NCBI RefSeq assembly: GCF_028464145.1 | Contig: NZ_JAQPCG010000001.1 | Coordinates: 62,001-126,000, forward strand | Origin: Maribacter sp. PR1 | GTDB lineage: Bacteria > Bacteroidota > Bacteroidia > Flavobacteriales > Flavobacteriaceae | Direction: 5' to 3' | Length of the DNA stretch: 64,000 bases | Shown: in pieces, positions 1 through 10,001 of the stretch | Layout: each line of letters starts with the position of its first letter | Numbering within the stretch: the first letter of the stretch is position 1 | Notes under the pieces: generated by a model | Told to the model about the DNA's origin: nothing | The model's input: the letters and a program-made list of their open reading frames with translations, nothing else | Database searches by the model: none | Position numbers and translations under genes: made by a program

Positions 1-1053
1 CAAAGGTTTGGTACTCCCAAAGCCCTCATAGGAAATTCTTTTCTTGTCAATACCGCGCTGGGTTAAATAGGTAGATACTGCTTTGGCTCTTTTTCTCGAA
101 AGGTCCAGATTATAGGATTTATTGCCAATGTTGTCCGTATGTCCAGATATTGAAATTATAAGATCCAGCCTAGATTTAAGATAGGTTACCATCTGATTTA
201 ATTCTTTAATGGATTGGGTAGATAATGTGAATTCATCAAAATTGAACAGCACACTTTTAAATGTGAGGGTCTCATTCAATGTGTAATTCGTATCTAATAG
301 TTCATCATTAACATGGGACTGCGCTTCCATTTCTTTCTTGGGAACTACACTAACCATATCCAGATAATAATAGGAACCTTTTGTTGCCCTACGTTTTGTT
401 TTGAATTTGTGGGTGCGTTTATTGTCCTTAAAATTACCAATGATTAAAAAGTTCTCGGTTCCGTTGGCTACAAATTCCTTTTCTACCCTTACCCATTCTT
501 TATTATCCGAATAAAAGTCAGAATAACGAATTTCGAAATAATTGGAAATATCTCCCTGTACTTTGGAAAGATGCATTTTGGAAAGTACTTTTCTCGTTTT
601 TACTTGTAATGGATCTTCTGAAAAAAGAAGACCAAATTCCTTGATGGCAAAATCTGACCGCTCTGCCAGACTTACATAAAAAGACACTTCGTAGCTGATA
701 CCCTTTCGTAATGTTTTGGTAAGAGTTGCCTGTAAATACTCCCTATAATTATCGGGGGCATACAAATATAGGCCCACATAACCTTCCCCAAAATCTGCAG
801 GTTGCTCTCCATTAAAATTTTTAGGTGTACCCATGGCTTCACTACAGCTATGGAAATAATCCGTAGAACCCAATGTAGGTATATTCCAATCCACAAGATC
901 ATTCTTTAAGTTACCAAGATTTATAGGACAAGCTAGATAACGCTCAAAACTTGGATTTTTAATTAGGTTTTGACCACTTACAAATGATATTCCCCCTAAG
1001 AAGAAAACCTTGGCTATTACAATAGATTTATATATCCGTGGGACAAGATTCAT
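1..1053 (-). CDS. OmpA-family outer-membrane protein, C-terminus cut by window edge
   Basis: The frame is open from an ATG at 1053 to the window edge (351 codons, no stop), so the C-terminus is missing. Residues 1-27 form a signal peptide ending near VSGQ. An N-terminal domain begins NLIKNPSFE and has cysteines near CPINLG and FHSC; it looks like the carbohydrate-binding-like domain common in Bacteroidota OmpA proteins. The C-terminal part has the OmpA peptidoglycan-binding signature: an ISGHTDNIG stretch, then LSRKRAKAVSTYL and YEGFGSTKPL. By family knowledge it would anchor the outer membrane to peptidoglycan. The OmpA call is firm; the N-terminal domain assignment is inference. Confidence 0.85.
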   Translation of the reverse strand, partial: MNLVPRIYKSIVIAKVFFLGGISFVSGQNLIKNPSFERYLACPINLGNLKNDLVDWNIPTLGSTDYFHSCSEAMGTPKNFNGEQPADFGEGYVGLYLYAPDNYREYLQATLTKTLRKGISYEVSFYVSLAERSDFAIKEFGLLFSEDPLQVKTRKVLSKMHLSKVQGDISNYFEIRYSDFYSDNKEWVRVEKEFVANGTENFLIIGNFKDNKRTHKFKTKRRATKGSYYYLDMVSVVPKKEMEAQSHVNDELLDTNYTLNETLTFKSVLFNFDEFTLSTQSIKELNQMVTYLKSRLDLIISISGHTDNIGNKSYNLDLSRKRAKAVSTYLTQRGIDKKRISYEGFGSTKPL

Positions 1054-1102
1054 AGCACTAAATTAGAGAATAATTATAAAGCCAATATTTGGCTATATGA
1101 AA

Positions 1103-1128
1103 AGCCCTTCTCCATATGGAGAAGGGCT
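1103..1128 (-). terminator. Perfect 26-bp palindrome, likely terminator
   Basis: The arms AGCCCTTCTCC and GGAGAAGGGCT flank an ATAT centre with no mismatch, 25 bases past the stop of the minus-strand lipoprotein gene. Read on the minus strand the stem is followed by TTTTCAT. This fits a rho-independent terminator for that gene, with a short T run. Confidence 0.65.
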
Positions 1129-1152
1129 AGAACAACCAATTAAAAACCTAAC

Positions 1153-3168
1153 TTAATTATTGTATAAGTACAGCGAAGCTGCTGCTTCTAAATCATTATT
1201 TACTGCTGGAGCAACATCCCCAGTTATATTTAGAGCATCCCTAAAGCCCAATACTTTACCATTACCAATTTCGGCAATGAATATGGTTTTAGTCTTATGA
1301 TCATAGGCTACATCTATAGGATTACCCATTAAAGTAGATGCACCGGCTACTCTAGTTTGGTCACTCAAGGACAATGTACCCCCGTCCATTAAAACTTCCA
1401 TTTTTGAACTAAAGTCCTGTGTTACTTGAAATCCACCATCTGTATTGGCATCCGCTGCATCACCTATATCGGTCATTACCAATACATCATCTGCTTCGCT
1501 ATAGTCGATTCCATGTGTTCTAACTATTCCTTCAACTGTTATTTGCTTATCCGGTGTTATCGCACCATTTGCTGTAAAGCTTGTCAAGAAATTTTCAAAT
1601 AGGGCCAAATCGCTTGTATTGTCGACTACGGCCAATAGGTGATTTCCCATAAAAGTAATTCCCCATGCATTGAAACCTAGTTCTAACGTATTAATTAAGG
1701 CGAAGCTTGTTCCGTCATACTCGTATACATAAAACCTATTCATTCCATTATCGGAAACCACCACATTATTTCCGTAAACGGCAATTTCCCGAGGACTCAT
1801 TAAGTCTGTACTACCGGAAAAGTCCGCAACAATCGATGTTAAATCCGTAACTGCTGAAAAAGTTCCGTAGTATTCCAACTTGGTATCTGATCGCGATGCT
1901 TGAATTAAGGCATCGTTCATGGCACTATAATAGATTCCTTCTGATGATGTAGATTCCGTGGAAATCGTTTTAATCAACATTCCAGAACCATTATAAACCG
2001 TAACATCACCATTAGCGGTACTTGTAGCATACAATCTGGTCATAGCATTAACCGAGGAAATTCCTGTGTCACCATCTGTTTCGTCACTACTAAAATAAAT
2101 GGAAGAAGCAGCAGTCAAATCCTTGTCATATGAAGGTGTTAAATCACCTCCAGTACCTATTGAAGTAAATCCAAGCACTTTTCCATTACCAACTTCAGAA
2201 ATATACACTGCATTCTCCTCTGAATCATAGGCGACATCGATAGGATTACCCATTAAAGTAGAAGGTCCCGCAACTCTTGTTTGCATTTCAACGGGTAATA
2301 ATTCTCCATCGGACAGCAAATCAAACTTTGAAGAGAAATCAGAAATTACATGAAATCCTCCATCATCGGCAGTATTTGCCGCATCTCCTATATCGGTTAA
2401 AACCATAACATCATCAGAACCGCTATAGGTAAGGCCATGGGTTCTCACTATACCTTCAATCGTTACTCTTTTTGACGGTCTTAAAATACCATCGGTAACA
2501 TTTGCAAGAAAATCATAAAAAACGGCCAAGTCTCCTGTATTGTCAACTACCGCATAAAGGTCATCACCCTTGAAGGTTATGCCCCAAACCGAAAAAGGAA
2601 TCTCTACCGTATTTGAAAGTGTAAATCCACTACCGTTGTTCTCGTAAATAAAGAACCGATTGGAACCATTGTCGGACACTATATATGAAGAACCATTAAC
2701 TGCAAGTTCCCTAGGACTTTCCAAATCGGCAGTTCCCATAGATGCAGGTGAGACCGAAGTACCCGATATTAATGTACTAATGTCAGAATACGCTTCTAGT
2801 TTAAGTTCGGAACGGGAAGCCTGTACCGCAACATCCGAAGCTGCATCATAATAAATACCTTCCGCAGCAGTCGAAGGAGTAACCAAGGTAACAAGTGAAT
2901 CACCTGTTATACTATACTTGGAAATATTACCATCCATATTGTTGGTAACAAAAAGTTCAGTTCTTCTGCCCAAAACTACCATTCCGTCATCACAGGGTTC
3001 ACAAGAACCTCCACAATCTACTCCAGTTTCATCACCATTCATTATGCCATCACTACATGTAGGCATAGGATCTGGCTCCAAATTGTCATCGTCGCTACAT
3101 GAAACAAACGTAATGACCCCTATAAAAAACAGGGAATAAAATAACTTATTTAAGAATTGTTTTTTCAT
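1153..3168 (-). CDS. Lipoprotein with two tandem propeller-like halves
   Basis: This is a 671-residue lipoprotein: signal peptide with lipobox FVSC (Cys24), then an acidic DDDNLEPDP stretch and a Cys-rich linker (DGIMNGDETGVDCGG...CEPC) often seen in Bacteroidota surface proteins. The rest is an internal duplication, roughly residues 68-360 and 376-671. Shared blocks include SPRE-AV, VSDNG-NRF, WGITF, AVVDNT-DLA, EGIVRTHG, VMTDIGDAA and STLMGNPIDVAYD. The repeated short beta-rich units suggest NHL/SMP-30-like beta-propellers, one per half, displayed on the outer membrane. No catalytic motif is recognised. It is transcribed alone, with a hairpin downstream. Function is unknown. Confidence 0.8.
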   Translation of the reverse strand: MKKQFLNKLFYSLFFIGVITFVSCSDDDNLEPDPMPTCSDGIMNGDETGVDCGGSCEPCDDGMVVLGRRTELFVTNNMDGNISKYSITGDSLVTLVTPSTAAEGIYYDAASDVAVQASRSELKLEAYSDISTLISGTSVSPASMGTADLESPRELAVNGSSYIVSDNGSNRFFIYENNGSGFTLSNTVEIPFSVWGITFKGDDLYAVVDNTGDLAVFYDFLANVTDGILRPSKRVTIEGIVRTHGLTYSGSDDVMVLTDIGDAANTADDGGFHVISDFSSKFDLLSDGELLPVEMQTRVAGPSTLMGNPIDVAYDSEENAVYISEVGNGKVLGFTSIGTGGDLTPSYDKDLTAASSIYFSSDETDGDTGISSVNAMTRLYATSTANGDVTVYNGSGMLIKTISTESTSSEGIYYSAMNDALIQASRSDTKLEYYGTFSAVTDLTSIVADFSGSTDLMSPREIAVYGNNVVVSDNGMNRFYVYEYDGTSFALINTLELGFNAWGITFMGNHLLAVVDNTSDLALFENFLTSFTANGAITPDKQITVEGIVRTHGIDYSEADDVLVMTDIGDAADANTDGGFQVTQDFSSKMEVLMDGGTLSLSDQTRVAGASTLMGNPIDVAYDHKTKTIFIAEIGNGKVLGFRDALNITGDVAPAVNNDLEAAASLYLYNN

Positions 3169-3289
3169 TTTCTCTTAGGTTTAATTAATACTAATTCAAT
3201 CGTACCTACGGAAAATGGGATGTGGGGTTTTGTTTAAAGTGTTAAATATTTATTAAAGAATAAAAATCTGATTCTTGTATTTAAATTAC

Positions 3290-5044
3290 CTAAAAATCAA
3301 ACTTATAGGTAGCCCCACCTAAAACTTGAAGCCCTTGGACCGGATAATTTGCCCAGCGTTGATAGTTGTTGTTCGCTATGTTCGCTGCTTTTAAAAAGAT
3401 AGACAATTGATTGTCCACACGATACCCCAAATGGGCATTGGCGTCAAAATAGCTATCCAGATTGATTAAGGTAGCTGGATATTCTGAAACAGGTACATTT
3501 TGAACTACGACGGTAGAAAAATCATCTCTTTCGCCCACGTAGAAAAGATTGGCACCCGCAAACCATTTTTCGCCTATTTGGTAATCCATGAATAAAGAAC
3601 CTTTTAAATTGGGAAGGTTCCAGGCCGGATTATCCGTTTCTGTATTATAATCATAAACTTCGGCGTTAATACCCAAAGTAAAGTTTCTATTAACATCGAC
3701 ATTGAGTTCTCCAAATATCCCAATGGTCTTGATATCATCATAAAAAACCTCAAAAGAGTTTCCATAATAATAGCCTTTCTCATCCGCCCTAAAATTGTTC
3801 TGAGGGTTTAATTTGAACAATGGCGTATTATTTTCGGCCGTATAGGACCCCTTGAGATTATAACTCAAATTAGGCAGTAATTGTCCTTTAAGTCCAATAT
3901 AGGCATTGTATTGACTATCTGTTGGAGCTATTGAAAGGGTGGGAGAAACAAAGGTGTTTTCTTCCACAAAATCATAATAGGAATTCTGTCTTAGCTCACC
4001 TTCCACACCCCCGTAGGCAATCACCGTTTCGTCCAGTAAACGATAAGATGCGGTAACATCGGGATAAATATAAAAGTTACCCTCACTGGCCTCTAAATTC
4101 ATCCCGTAAACGAGATTAACACCTAGATTTAATGAAAAATCATCTCTCCGCATTACCAAACCTGGGCTTAGACCTACCTGAAGATGGCCGTATTTGATTC
4201 CTTGGTCATTGGTGGAACTATTAACACTGGCGTTTTCAAAATCACCACCTACATAATCAACTTTAGCCCCAATTTTAAAGGCCTCCTCATTTAAGGGTGC
4301 TTCAAAAATAGCATTTAGAAAGGCCCTATTCTCCCCAGATTTTACGGCATCCCAAAATCGTCTATACTTTAAATCCAATCGCTTAAAAAATGATTCTTCC
4401 ACATTTACATGTCCACCTACTTCGCCCATATAGTAATTTTGGCGTTCATCAATACCATTTACTGTGGTCTCATCGAAAATACCTTCCGGTAACCCATACC
4501 AATTATACAATTGATGTTGCAATCCTATTGCCGCTCCCCAATCCAAATCCCTATCGCGTTTTTTATAGGCAGCGTCTAAACGACTGTCCGTAAAAATGTT
4601 ATCCAGTTGTACCCCATCGATATCTCCTCTTGATGAATTATGGTTAAAGCCTAGATTCAATGTCTCGTCCCTATCCAATTCCCTTGTAGTGTAAAACTCT
4701 GCGGTAGCATTCCCATAATTACCGGCTCCAGCAGAGGCATATGAATTAAAAAGTTCTGGAGGGGGAATTCGCTCCACACGCGAAGCAGTACCCTTTGACG
4801 GTGTAAAGGTAGAAGCCACAGGAACGGAAAAAATACTATAATTGATTTTCTTTTTCTGTAGTACAATAGAATCATTAAGATTGGGCATTGATTTAATCTT
4901 GAATGCGTCGGATACTGTAGGCGTGTATGCCTTGGTCACCGTTACGGTCTCGGTTCCCAGGTCATCCGTATCATCTTGGGCAAAAGTGAATTGTACGCCC
5001 GTAAACAACAATAATCCTATTCCTATTTTTATGTTTTTGTACAT
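3290..5044 (-). CDS. Plug-less TonB-receptor-like outer-membrane beta-barrel protein
   Basis: This 584-residue protein has a signal peptide (to about residue 22, FTFAQ), a short acidic N-terminal segment ending TETVTVTKAYTPTVSDAFKIK, then a long run of alternating aromatic/polar strands. It ends in Phe (ATYKFDF), as outer-membrane barrels do. The C-terminal region resembles TonB-dependent receptor barrels (LSIFLKAANIANNNYQRW), but no plug domain is visible and it is shorter than a full receptor. It starts 23 bases after the stop of the TPR gene, so the two are probably one operon. The pair may assemble an envelope complex; its substrate is unknown. Confidence 0.75.
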   Translation of the reverse strand: MYKNIKIGIGLLLFTGVQFTFAQDDTDDLGTETVTVTKAYTPTVSDAFKIKSMPNLNDSIVLQKKKINYSIFSVPVASTFTPSKGTASRVERIPPPELFNSYASAGAGNYGNATAEFYTTRELDRDETLNLGFNHNSSRGDIDGVQLDNIFTDSRLDAAYKKRDRDLDWGAAIGLQHQLYNWYGLPEGIFDETTVNGIDERQNYYMGEVGGHVNVEESFFKRLDLKYRRFWDAVKSGENRAFLNAIFEAPLNEEAFKIGAKVDYVGGDFENASVNSSTNDQGIKYGHLQVGLSPGLVMRRDDFSLNLGVNLVYGMNLEASEGNFYIYPDVTASYRLLDETVIAYGGVEGELRQNSYYDFVEENTFVSPTLSIAPTDSQYNAYIGLKGQLLPNLSYNLKGSYTAENNTPLFKLNPQNNFRADEKGYYYGNSFEVFYDDIKTIGIFGELNVDVNRNFTLGINAEVYDYNTETDNPAWNLPNLKGSLFMDYQIGEKWFAGANLFYVGERDDFSTVVVQNVPVSEYPATLINLDSYFDANAHLGYRVDNQLSIFLKAANIANNNYQRWANYPVQGLQVLGGATYKFDF

Positions 5045-5067
5045 GTGTGTTCTATTACTATGGTACT

Positions 5068-8000
5068 TTAATCTCGATTTGGATCCACGGAAGAATTACT
5101 TTGGGATTCCTTGGATTTTATAATCGCCAATTCGGCTTTTGCATCAGCAACTATCTCAGGAAATTGGGCAAAATTTGAAATAACACTTTCCAATATATAG
5201 GTCGCCTGATAGGAGTCCCCCAAGGCATAAAAGTTTTTAGCCATTAGGACGAGACCCTTACCTCCCCATTCTTTATAGGTTGCATAATCCTTAGCCAGCT
5301 TTTGAACCGAAATATTGGAAGACTCATAGTCTCCTTCCTGGTTTTTAAAATAGGCATCATAATAAAGAGCCTCGGCAGCTGTACCTCCAGATGCGATCGT
5401 CAATACTTGGGTATAGGCCGATTTGGCCTTTGATTCGTCTCCAGTAGCAATGGCCGATCTCGCAATCATAATTTGAGCATCACTTTTTATACGGTCATCG
5501 ATACTTGATGTACTTAAAACCTTGTCCGCATATTCCAAGGTTTTGGAATAGTTTTTTTGTTCATAATATCCTTTCATCAAATTGGATTGGGCAAAAGTCC
5601 TATTTTGTTGAATATTGGCCTGATCTTCCAACTTAAGAAGATATGGCAAGGCTGTTTCATAGTCTTGTTTTCCTATATAGACCTCGCAAACCCTTGTTAA
5701 TGCCTGTTCAGCATATTCACTGGTAGTTTTATCGGCCACATATTTATAATATGGTAATGCGGCTTCCTTGTCACCTTTACCAAAATAAAGTTGTGCTAAG
5801 CTGAAGTTGGCATCCAAAGCACGTAGTCCGTTTGGAAACTCCTCTATATATTTTTGATAGCCTCGTATGGCAGCATCGGTCTTACCTTCTATATTCTGTT
5901 TTTGGGCAGAATCAAAAGTTGCATTATCCAATTCGGCATCGGTTACCTCCACAAAATCCAAACCATTGACCCAACTGGCATATTCATCCACCCTACCTAA
6001 ATCCACATAGACCAGTTTGGCGGTTGCAACTGCTTGTATGGCCTCCTGGGTGTTCGGGAAATCCCTAACCACCGTTTTAAATTTAGCCAGTGCCTCATTG
6101 TTTCTGCTAGAATTATAAAATACCAATCCTTGTCTCATTAAAGCCTGAGGAACCAACGAACTACCTCTATATTCACCAATCAGCCTATCATATGCTTGTA
6201 AACCCTTGTTTTCTTGTCCTGCTGACACATAGGTGTTTCCTAATTCAAAGAGTGCATCATCCTTAAAAGTTGACCTGGCGTATTGCACTACAAAGTTTTC
6301 CAGATTTTCAATCTTGCTCTCCGTCCTATCTACGAAACCATAACTCATTGCTTTTTGATAAGAAGCATAGTCCTTCTCAGGTCCAGTAAGGGCCAACGCT
6401 TCATTATATGTTTCTATGGCCGGCCAATATTTACTGGTGGCGAAATAACTATCGCCCAATCTTAGATAACCATCATGCAATTTTTCAACATTATTCTTTT
6501 GGGAATCCGTGAAAGCTTTGAAATAAGTAATGGCATTACCATAGTCCTTTTGTTTAAAGTAAGCATAGGCCAAATCGTAATCTACATCCTTACCTTCAAG
6601 GACACCATTAGAAGCTGAATTCTGTTTAAATGAAGTAAAGCCGGCCACTGCATCATCGAACCTATTCAGTAGGTAATCCGCCTCGGCTTTCCAATAATTG
6701 GCCCTGGCCCTGAAAAGATCGTTTACTGCACTCCCCAAAGATTTACCTAAAACTTCAGAAGCCGAACCATAATCTCCTTCCATAAAGAGTTCAATACCTC
6801 TATAATAAGTCACTTTTTGATAGGTTTCCTTGCTTGCATAATTTTGGTTGTTTTCCAAAAGCTCCATGGCACCCGCAAAATTTTTGGAAGTGATGTAGGA
6901 GTCTACCAACAAGGTTTGCATTTCCTCTTTATGTTCATCATTGGGATACGTTTCCAAATAATTCGTGATTACCTGAGGCACAGGTTCATAGGCATTCCCA
7001 ACTTCATAGCTCAATCTTGCATAATTCAAAAAAGCATCTTTTTGAATTTCTGGTTTAAAATCCATTTGCGAAGCATTTCTAAAGGCATTTAAAGCTTCTT
7101 GTTTCTTATCCTGCTTCAAGTAACATTCTGCCAAATGATAATAGGCATTTTGGGAAACACTATTTGTACCCCCTATAATTTTATTAAACTGATCTATGGC
7201 ATTGGCATATTCACCTTGTTTGTAGTAGCAATAACCCAATAAATAATAGTCGGTATTGCTCCACTTTCCACGTTTACCGCGATATTCCTTTAAATAGGGA
7301 ATTGCATTTTCGTACTGTTCCAAATTAAAGTAACTCTCACCGATTATCTTGTTTAATTCGGATACCTCGGTCCTATCGGATTTTGGAAGCTGTTTTTTAG
7401 CCAAGGCAATAGCTTCCTCGAACTTACCAAGCTTAAAGTTCATATCAGCTTGATAGTAACTTAGCTTCTCCTCGAGTACATTTTGATCCGTAATTTGGTC
7501 AAATCGTTCATTTGCTTCTTCGTAGTCGTCCTGTTGATAGGAAATATACCCCAAATAATACTTAGCCTGAGAGCCGTATACGGGAGAGGTAGTAACTTTT
7601 TCCAAATAGCGCTCCGCCTCCTGCGGCTTACGGGAAGAAAATAGCGAGTAGCCATAATTGAAGTTGAACTTATCCATTTCTCCACGAGAAAGTGCACTTT
7701 GGTCTACCTTATTATACCACTTAAGGGCATATGGATATTTCCCTGTTTCAAAATAATAATCGGCCACGTCCGCAAATGCAGAATTCCTTTTTGTAGACGT
7801 AGGATATTTATCAACGAATTCTTCCATTAACCGGTCAGCACCTTGCTGATTTAACCTTACAGCTGAATTTGCCACATAGTAGGCACTATTGGCTGCAATT
7901 TCCTCATCTTTTGTAGTGGACTTTACCTTTTCGAAAATGGTTTGGGCCGCTTGGAACTGTTCGTTGTTATATAAAGCAAGCGCATCCTGAAAGTCTTTAT

Positions 8001-8091
8001 TTTCGTGGGTATAAATTTTAGATTCCTGGGCATTAGCAACCCAAATGATTCCCATTAAGAATGGAAAAAAAGCGGTGATTTTTTTGAGCAT
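5068..8091 (-). CDS. Large secreted tetratricopeptide-repeat protein
   Basis: A 1007-residue protein with a signal peptide (MLKKITAFFPFLMGIIWVANAQ) and TPR-type helix pairs over nearly its whole length (for example YPYALKWYNKVD, YYLGYISYQQDDYEEANERFDQI, YYLLGYCYYKQGEYANAIDQFNKI, DALFELGNTYVSAGQENKGLQAYDRLI). It is therefore a periplasmic or outer-membrane-associated scaffold made of repeats. It precedes the plug-less barrel gene by 23 bases on the same strand, which suggests a partner relationship. The divergent neighbour is ftsE. No enzyme domain is visible. TPR assignment is firm; the role is not known. Confidence 0.85.
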   Translation of the reverse strand: MLKKITAFFPFLMGIIWVANAQESKIYTHENKDFQDALALYNNEQFQAAQTIFEKVKSTTKDEEIAANSAYYVANSAVRLNQQGADRLMEEFVDKYPTSTKRNSAFADVADYYFETGKYPYALKWYNKVDQSALSRGEMDKFNFNYGYSLFSSRKPQEAERYLEKVTTSPVYGSQAKYYLGYISYQQDDYEEANERFDQITDQNVLEEKLSYYQADMNFKLGKFEEAIALAKKQLPKSDRTEVSELNKIIGESYFNLEQYENAIPYLKEYRGKRGKWSNTDYYLLGYCYYKQGEYANAIDQFNKIIGGTNSVSQNAYYHLAECYLKQDKKQEALNAFRNASQMDFKPEIQKDAFLNYARLSYEVGNAYEPVPQVITNYLETYPNDEHKEEMQTLLVDSYITSKNFAGAMELLENNQNYASKETYQKVTYYRGIELFMEGDYGSASEVLGKSLGSAVNDLFRARANYWKAEADYLLNRFDDAVAGFTSFKQNSASNGVLEGKDVDYDLAYAYFKQKDYGNAITYFKAFTDSQKNNVEKLHDGYLRLGDSYFATSKYWPAIETYNEALALTGPEKDYASYQKAMSYGFVDRTESKIENLENFVVQYARSTFKDDALFELGNTYVSAGQENKGLQAYDRLIGEYRGSSLVPQALMRQGLVFYNSSRNNEALAKFKTVVRDFPNTQEAIQAVATAKLVYVDLGRVDEYASWVNGLDFVEVTDAELDNATFDSAQKQNIEGKTDAAIRGYQKYIEEFPNGLRALDANFSLAQLYFGKGDKEAALPYYKYVADKTTSEYAEQALTRVCEVYIGKQDYETALPYLLKLEDQANIQQNRTFAQSNLMKGYYEQKNYSKTLEYADKVLSTSSIDDRIKSDAQIMIARSAIATGDESKAKSAYTQVLTIASGGTAAEALYYDAYFKNQEGDYESSNISVQKLAKDYATYKEWGGKGLVLMAKNFYALGDSYQATYILESVISNFAQFPEIVADAKAELAIIKSKESQSNSSVDPNRD

Positions 8092-8248
8092 AGTGTTCTC
8101 TTACTATTTTGAATTACCGTAGTATTACAAAGGATAACGACAAATATTGTACCTAAGTATGTGAATAGTGTTTACAAAAGAAAAGAATTTGAAAAAGGGT
8201 TCGCCGTTATCGATTGGAACTTATTACTTTTATATTAACAAAGTATTT

Positions 8249-8932
8249 ATGGAAGAGACGGTATTAGAGTTAAGGGATGTATCTATTTTTCAGAAGTAGA
8301 GTTTGGTACTCAGCGAAGTAAATATTGAAGTTACCAAGGGAGAATTCGTATATCTCATTGGTAAGACAGGTAGTGGCAAAAGTAGCTTTATGAAAACCTT
8401 GTATGGTGATCTCCCATTACAAAAAGGTGAGGGCCAGATTGTTGATTTTAACCTGAAGACCTTGAAAGAGAAAGACATTCCCTTCCTAAGACGGAAATTA
8501 GGTATTGTCTTCCAAGATTTTAAACTACTACCCGATAGAAATATTAATCAAAATATGCTTTTTGTATTGAAGGCTACAGGTTGGAAGGACCAGGCTAAAA
8601 TGGACGCCCAAGTTGTGGAAGTATTGGAAAAAGTGGGTATGAAAACAAAAGGTTTCAAGTTTCCCCACGAGCTTTCCGGTGGTGAGCAACAGCGTATTGC
8701 CATTGCAAGGGCTTTATTGAACGATCCTGAACTTATACTGGCCGATGAGCCAACAGGAAACCTTGACCCACAAACAAGTGTAGAGGTCATGAAAGTTTTG
8801 CAAGAAATAAACAAATCTGGCCGAACTATTCTTATGGCGACACATGACTATGCCCTTATATTAAAATATCCTTCAAAAACGATTAAGTGCGATGCCAATA
8901 AGGTATTTGAAGTAGTACAGAAAGCAGTGTAA
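8249..8932 (+). CDS. ftsE: Cell-division ABC ATPase FtsE, interrupted by an in-frame TAG near the start
   Basis: FtsE is the ATPase that works with FtsX at the division site. The protein shows Walker A (GKTGSGKSS), signature LSGGEQQR, Walker B (LILADEPTG) and the switch His (MATHDYAL), all intact. The natural start appears to be ATG 8249, giving [16 protein letters not shown], the usual first strand of the ABC fold. Codon 17, at 8297-8299, is TAG, and the reading frame then continues unchanged as [11 protein letters not shown]. The open part could start at TTG 8303, giving 209 residues without the first beta strand. No ftsX lies beside it, as is common in this phylum. The stop could be a sequencing error, a real nonsense mutation, or bypassed by the downstream start. 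Confidence 0.85.
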
Positions 8933-8942
8933 TCCTTCTTTG

Positions 8943-10001
8943 TTATTCCGAATATCCCAAGCCATATTTTTCAGTAGGAAATAGAACTCCATTTTCCAGT
9001 CTGAAGATTTTGCTGAAAGGATCATCTATCAAATCTAAGTGCCCATCTAAATCCGCATAAAGTATATTGGGTCTTGACAATGCAAAATGTAAACCAGCTG
9101 CAATGCCCAGCCCACATTCATCTATGCATCCCACCATCGTTTCTAAACTTGCCGACTTCGCCACTGAGTTGATATGCATTCCCGGCATAATGCCACCTAC
9201 TTTTTGTAATTTAATGTTGATCATATCCACGCGCTCATTCTGTGCAAGTCTGAACACATCGGTAAGCGTTTTAAGGCTTTCATCCGCCATAACGGGAATG
9301 GCCACCTGGCTGGTAACCTCTCCTAGACGCTCTTCAGCTTCCATCTTGGTAGGCTGTTCAAAAATTTGGATACCCATAGCTGCGGTAGCCTTTACAAAAG
9401 CAATAGAATCCACAACGGAGTACCCTTGGTTGCCGTCGAAACGCCATATAATATTGGGATAGATTTCATGAAGCTTTTTCATTTTCACTATATCCTCCTC
9501 CAAATTACTACCTCCCTTAATTTTTAAAATAGAGAATCCCTGATCGACATATTCCTTGGCATGTTTTAAGGTTTCTTCCAAACCTAAAATACCTATGGTG
9601 ATACTCGTTGGAATACTTTTTTGATAGCCCCCTAAAAACTTATAAAGAGGCGCCTCTGCCTTTTTGGATACCAAATCAAATAAAGCCAGGTCTACCATGG
9701 CCAAGGAAGAGCATTTCTTTTCTAAAAGCAATTTTAATTCCGTCAGCAACAATGCATAGGTGAATGGATCCTTACCGATCAAAAATGGGATAATTTTATT
9801 TTTGATTGCCTTTTCTACTTCATCAGGAGATTCACCGGTTACTATCTTATCGGGAGCTGCACAGCCATAACCGACCCATTTACCATCAGTCTCAATCTTG
9901 AGGATAAAATTTGTTGTTCTATCGATGGTTTCATAAGCTATTGTATAAGGAACGGAAAGCTTTAGATCTAATCGCTCATAAGTAACTTTCGTTATCCTCA
10001 T
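8943..10001 (-). CDS. Enolase-superfamily epimerase/racemase (dipeptide epimerase or DgcA-like N-acetyl-D-glutamate racemase)
   Basis: 352 residues of the muconate-lactonizing/dipeptide-epimerase type. The general-base motif LKIKGG (K-x-K) lies near residue 160, the metal-ligand set WRFDGNQGY, IFEQPT and VMADES follows, and the second catalytic Lys lies in INIKLQKVGG. The family includes L-Ala-D/L-Glu epimerases that recycle murein peptides. The ATG overlaps the stop of the upstream DUF1611 gene (ATGA), so the two are translationally coupled. Pairing with DUF1611 matches the DgcN-DgcA pair, in which D-glutamate is N-acetylated and then racemised. From context I favour DgcA or a close relative, but sequence alone does not exclude a dipeptide epimerase. 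Confidence 0.85.
   Translation of the reverse strand: MRITKVTYERLDLKLSVPYTIAYETIDRTTNFILKIETDGKWVGYGCAAPDKIVTGESPDEVEKAIKNKIIPFLIGKDPFTYALLLTELKLLLEKKCSSLAMVDLALFDLVSKKAEAPLYKFLGGYQKSIPTSITIGILGLEETLKHAKEYVDQGFSILKIKGGSNLEEDIVKMKKLHEIYPNIIWRFDGNQGYSVVDSIAFVKATAAMGIQIFEQPTKMEAEERLGEVTSQVAIPVMADESLKTLTDVFRLAQNERVDMINIKLQKVGGIMPGMHINSVAKSASLETMVGCIDECGLGIAAGLHFALSRPNILYADLDGHLDLIDDPFSKIFRLENGVLFPTEKYGLGYSE

Noticed and set aside
4842..5123. Plus-strand open frame of 93 codons opposite the barrel/TPR junction
   Set aside because: It lies antisense to two clear coding ends and has no recognisable protein features; treated as a shadow frame.
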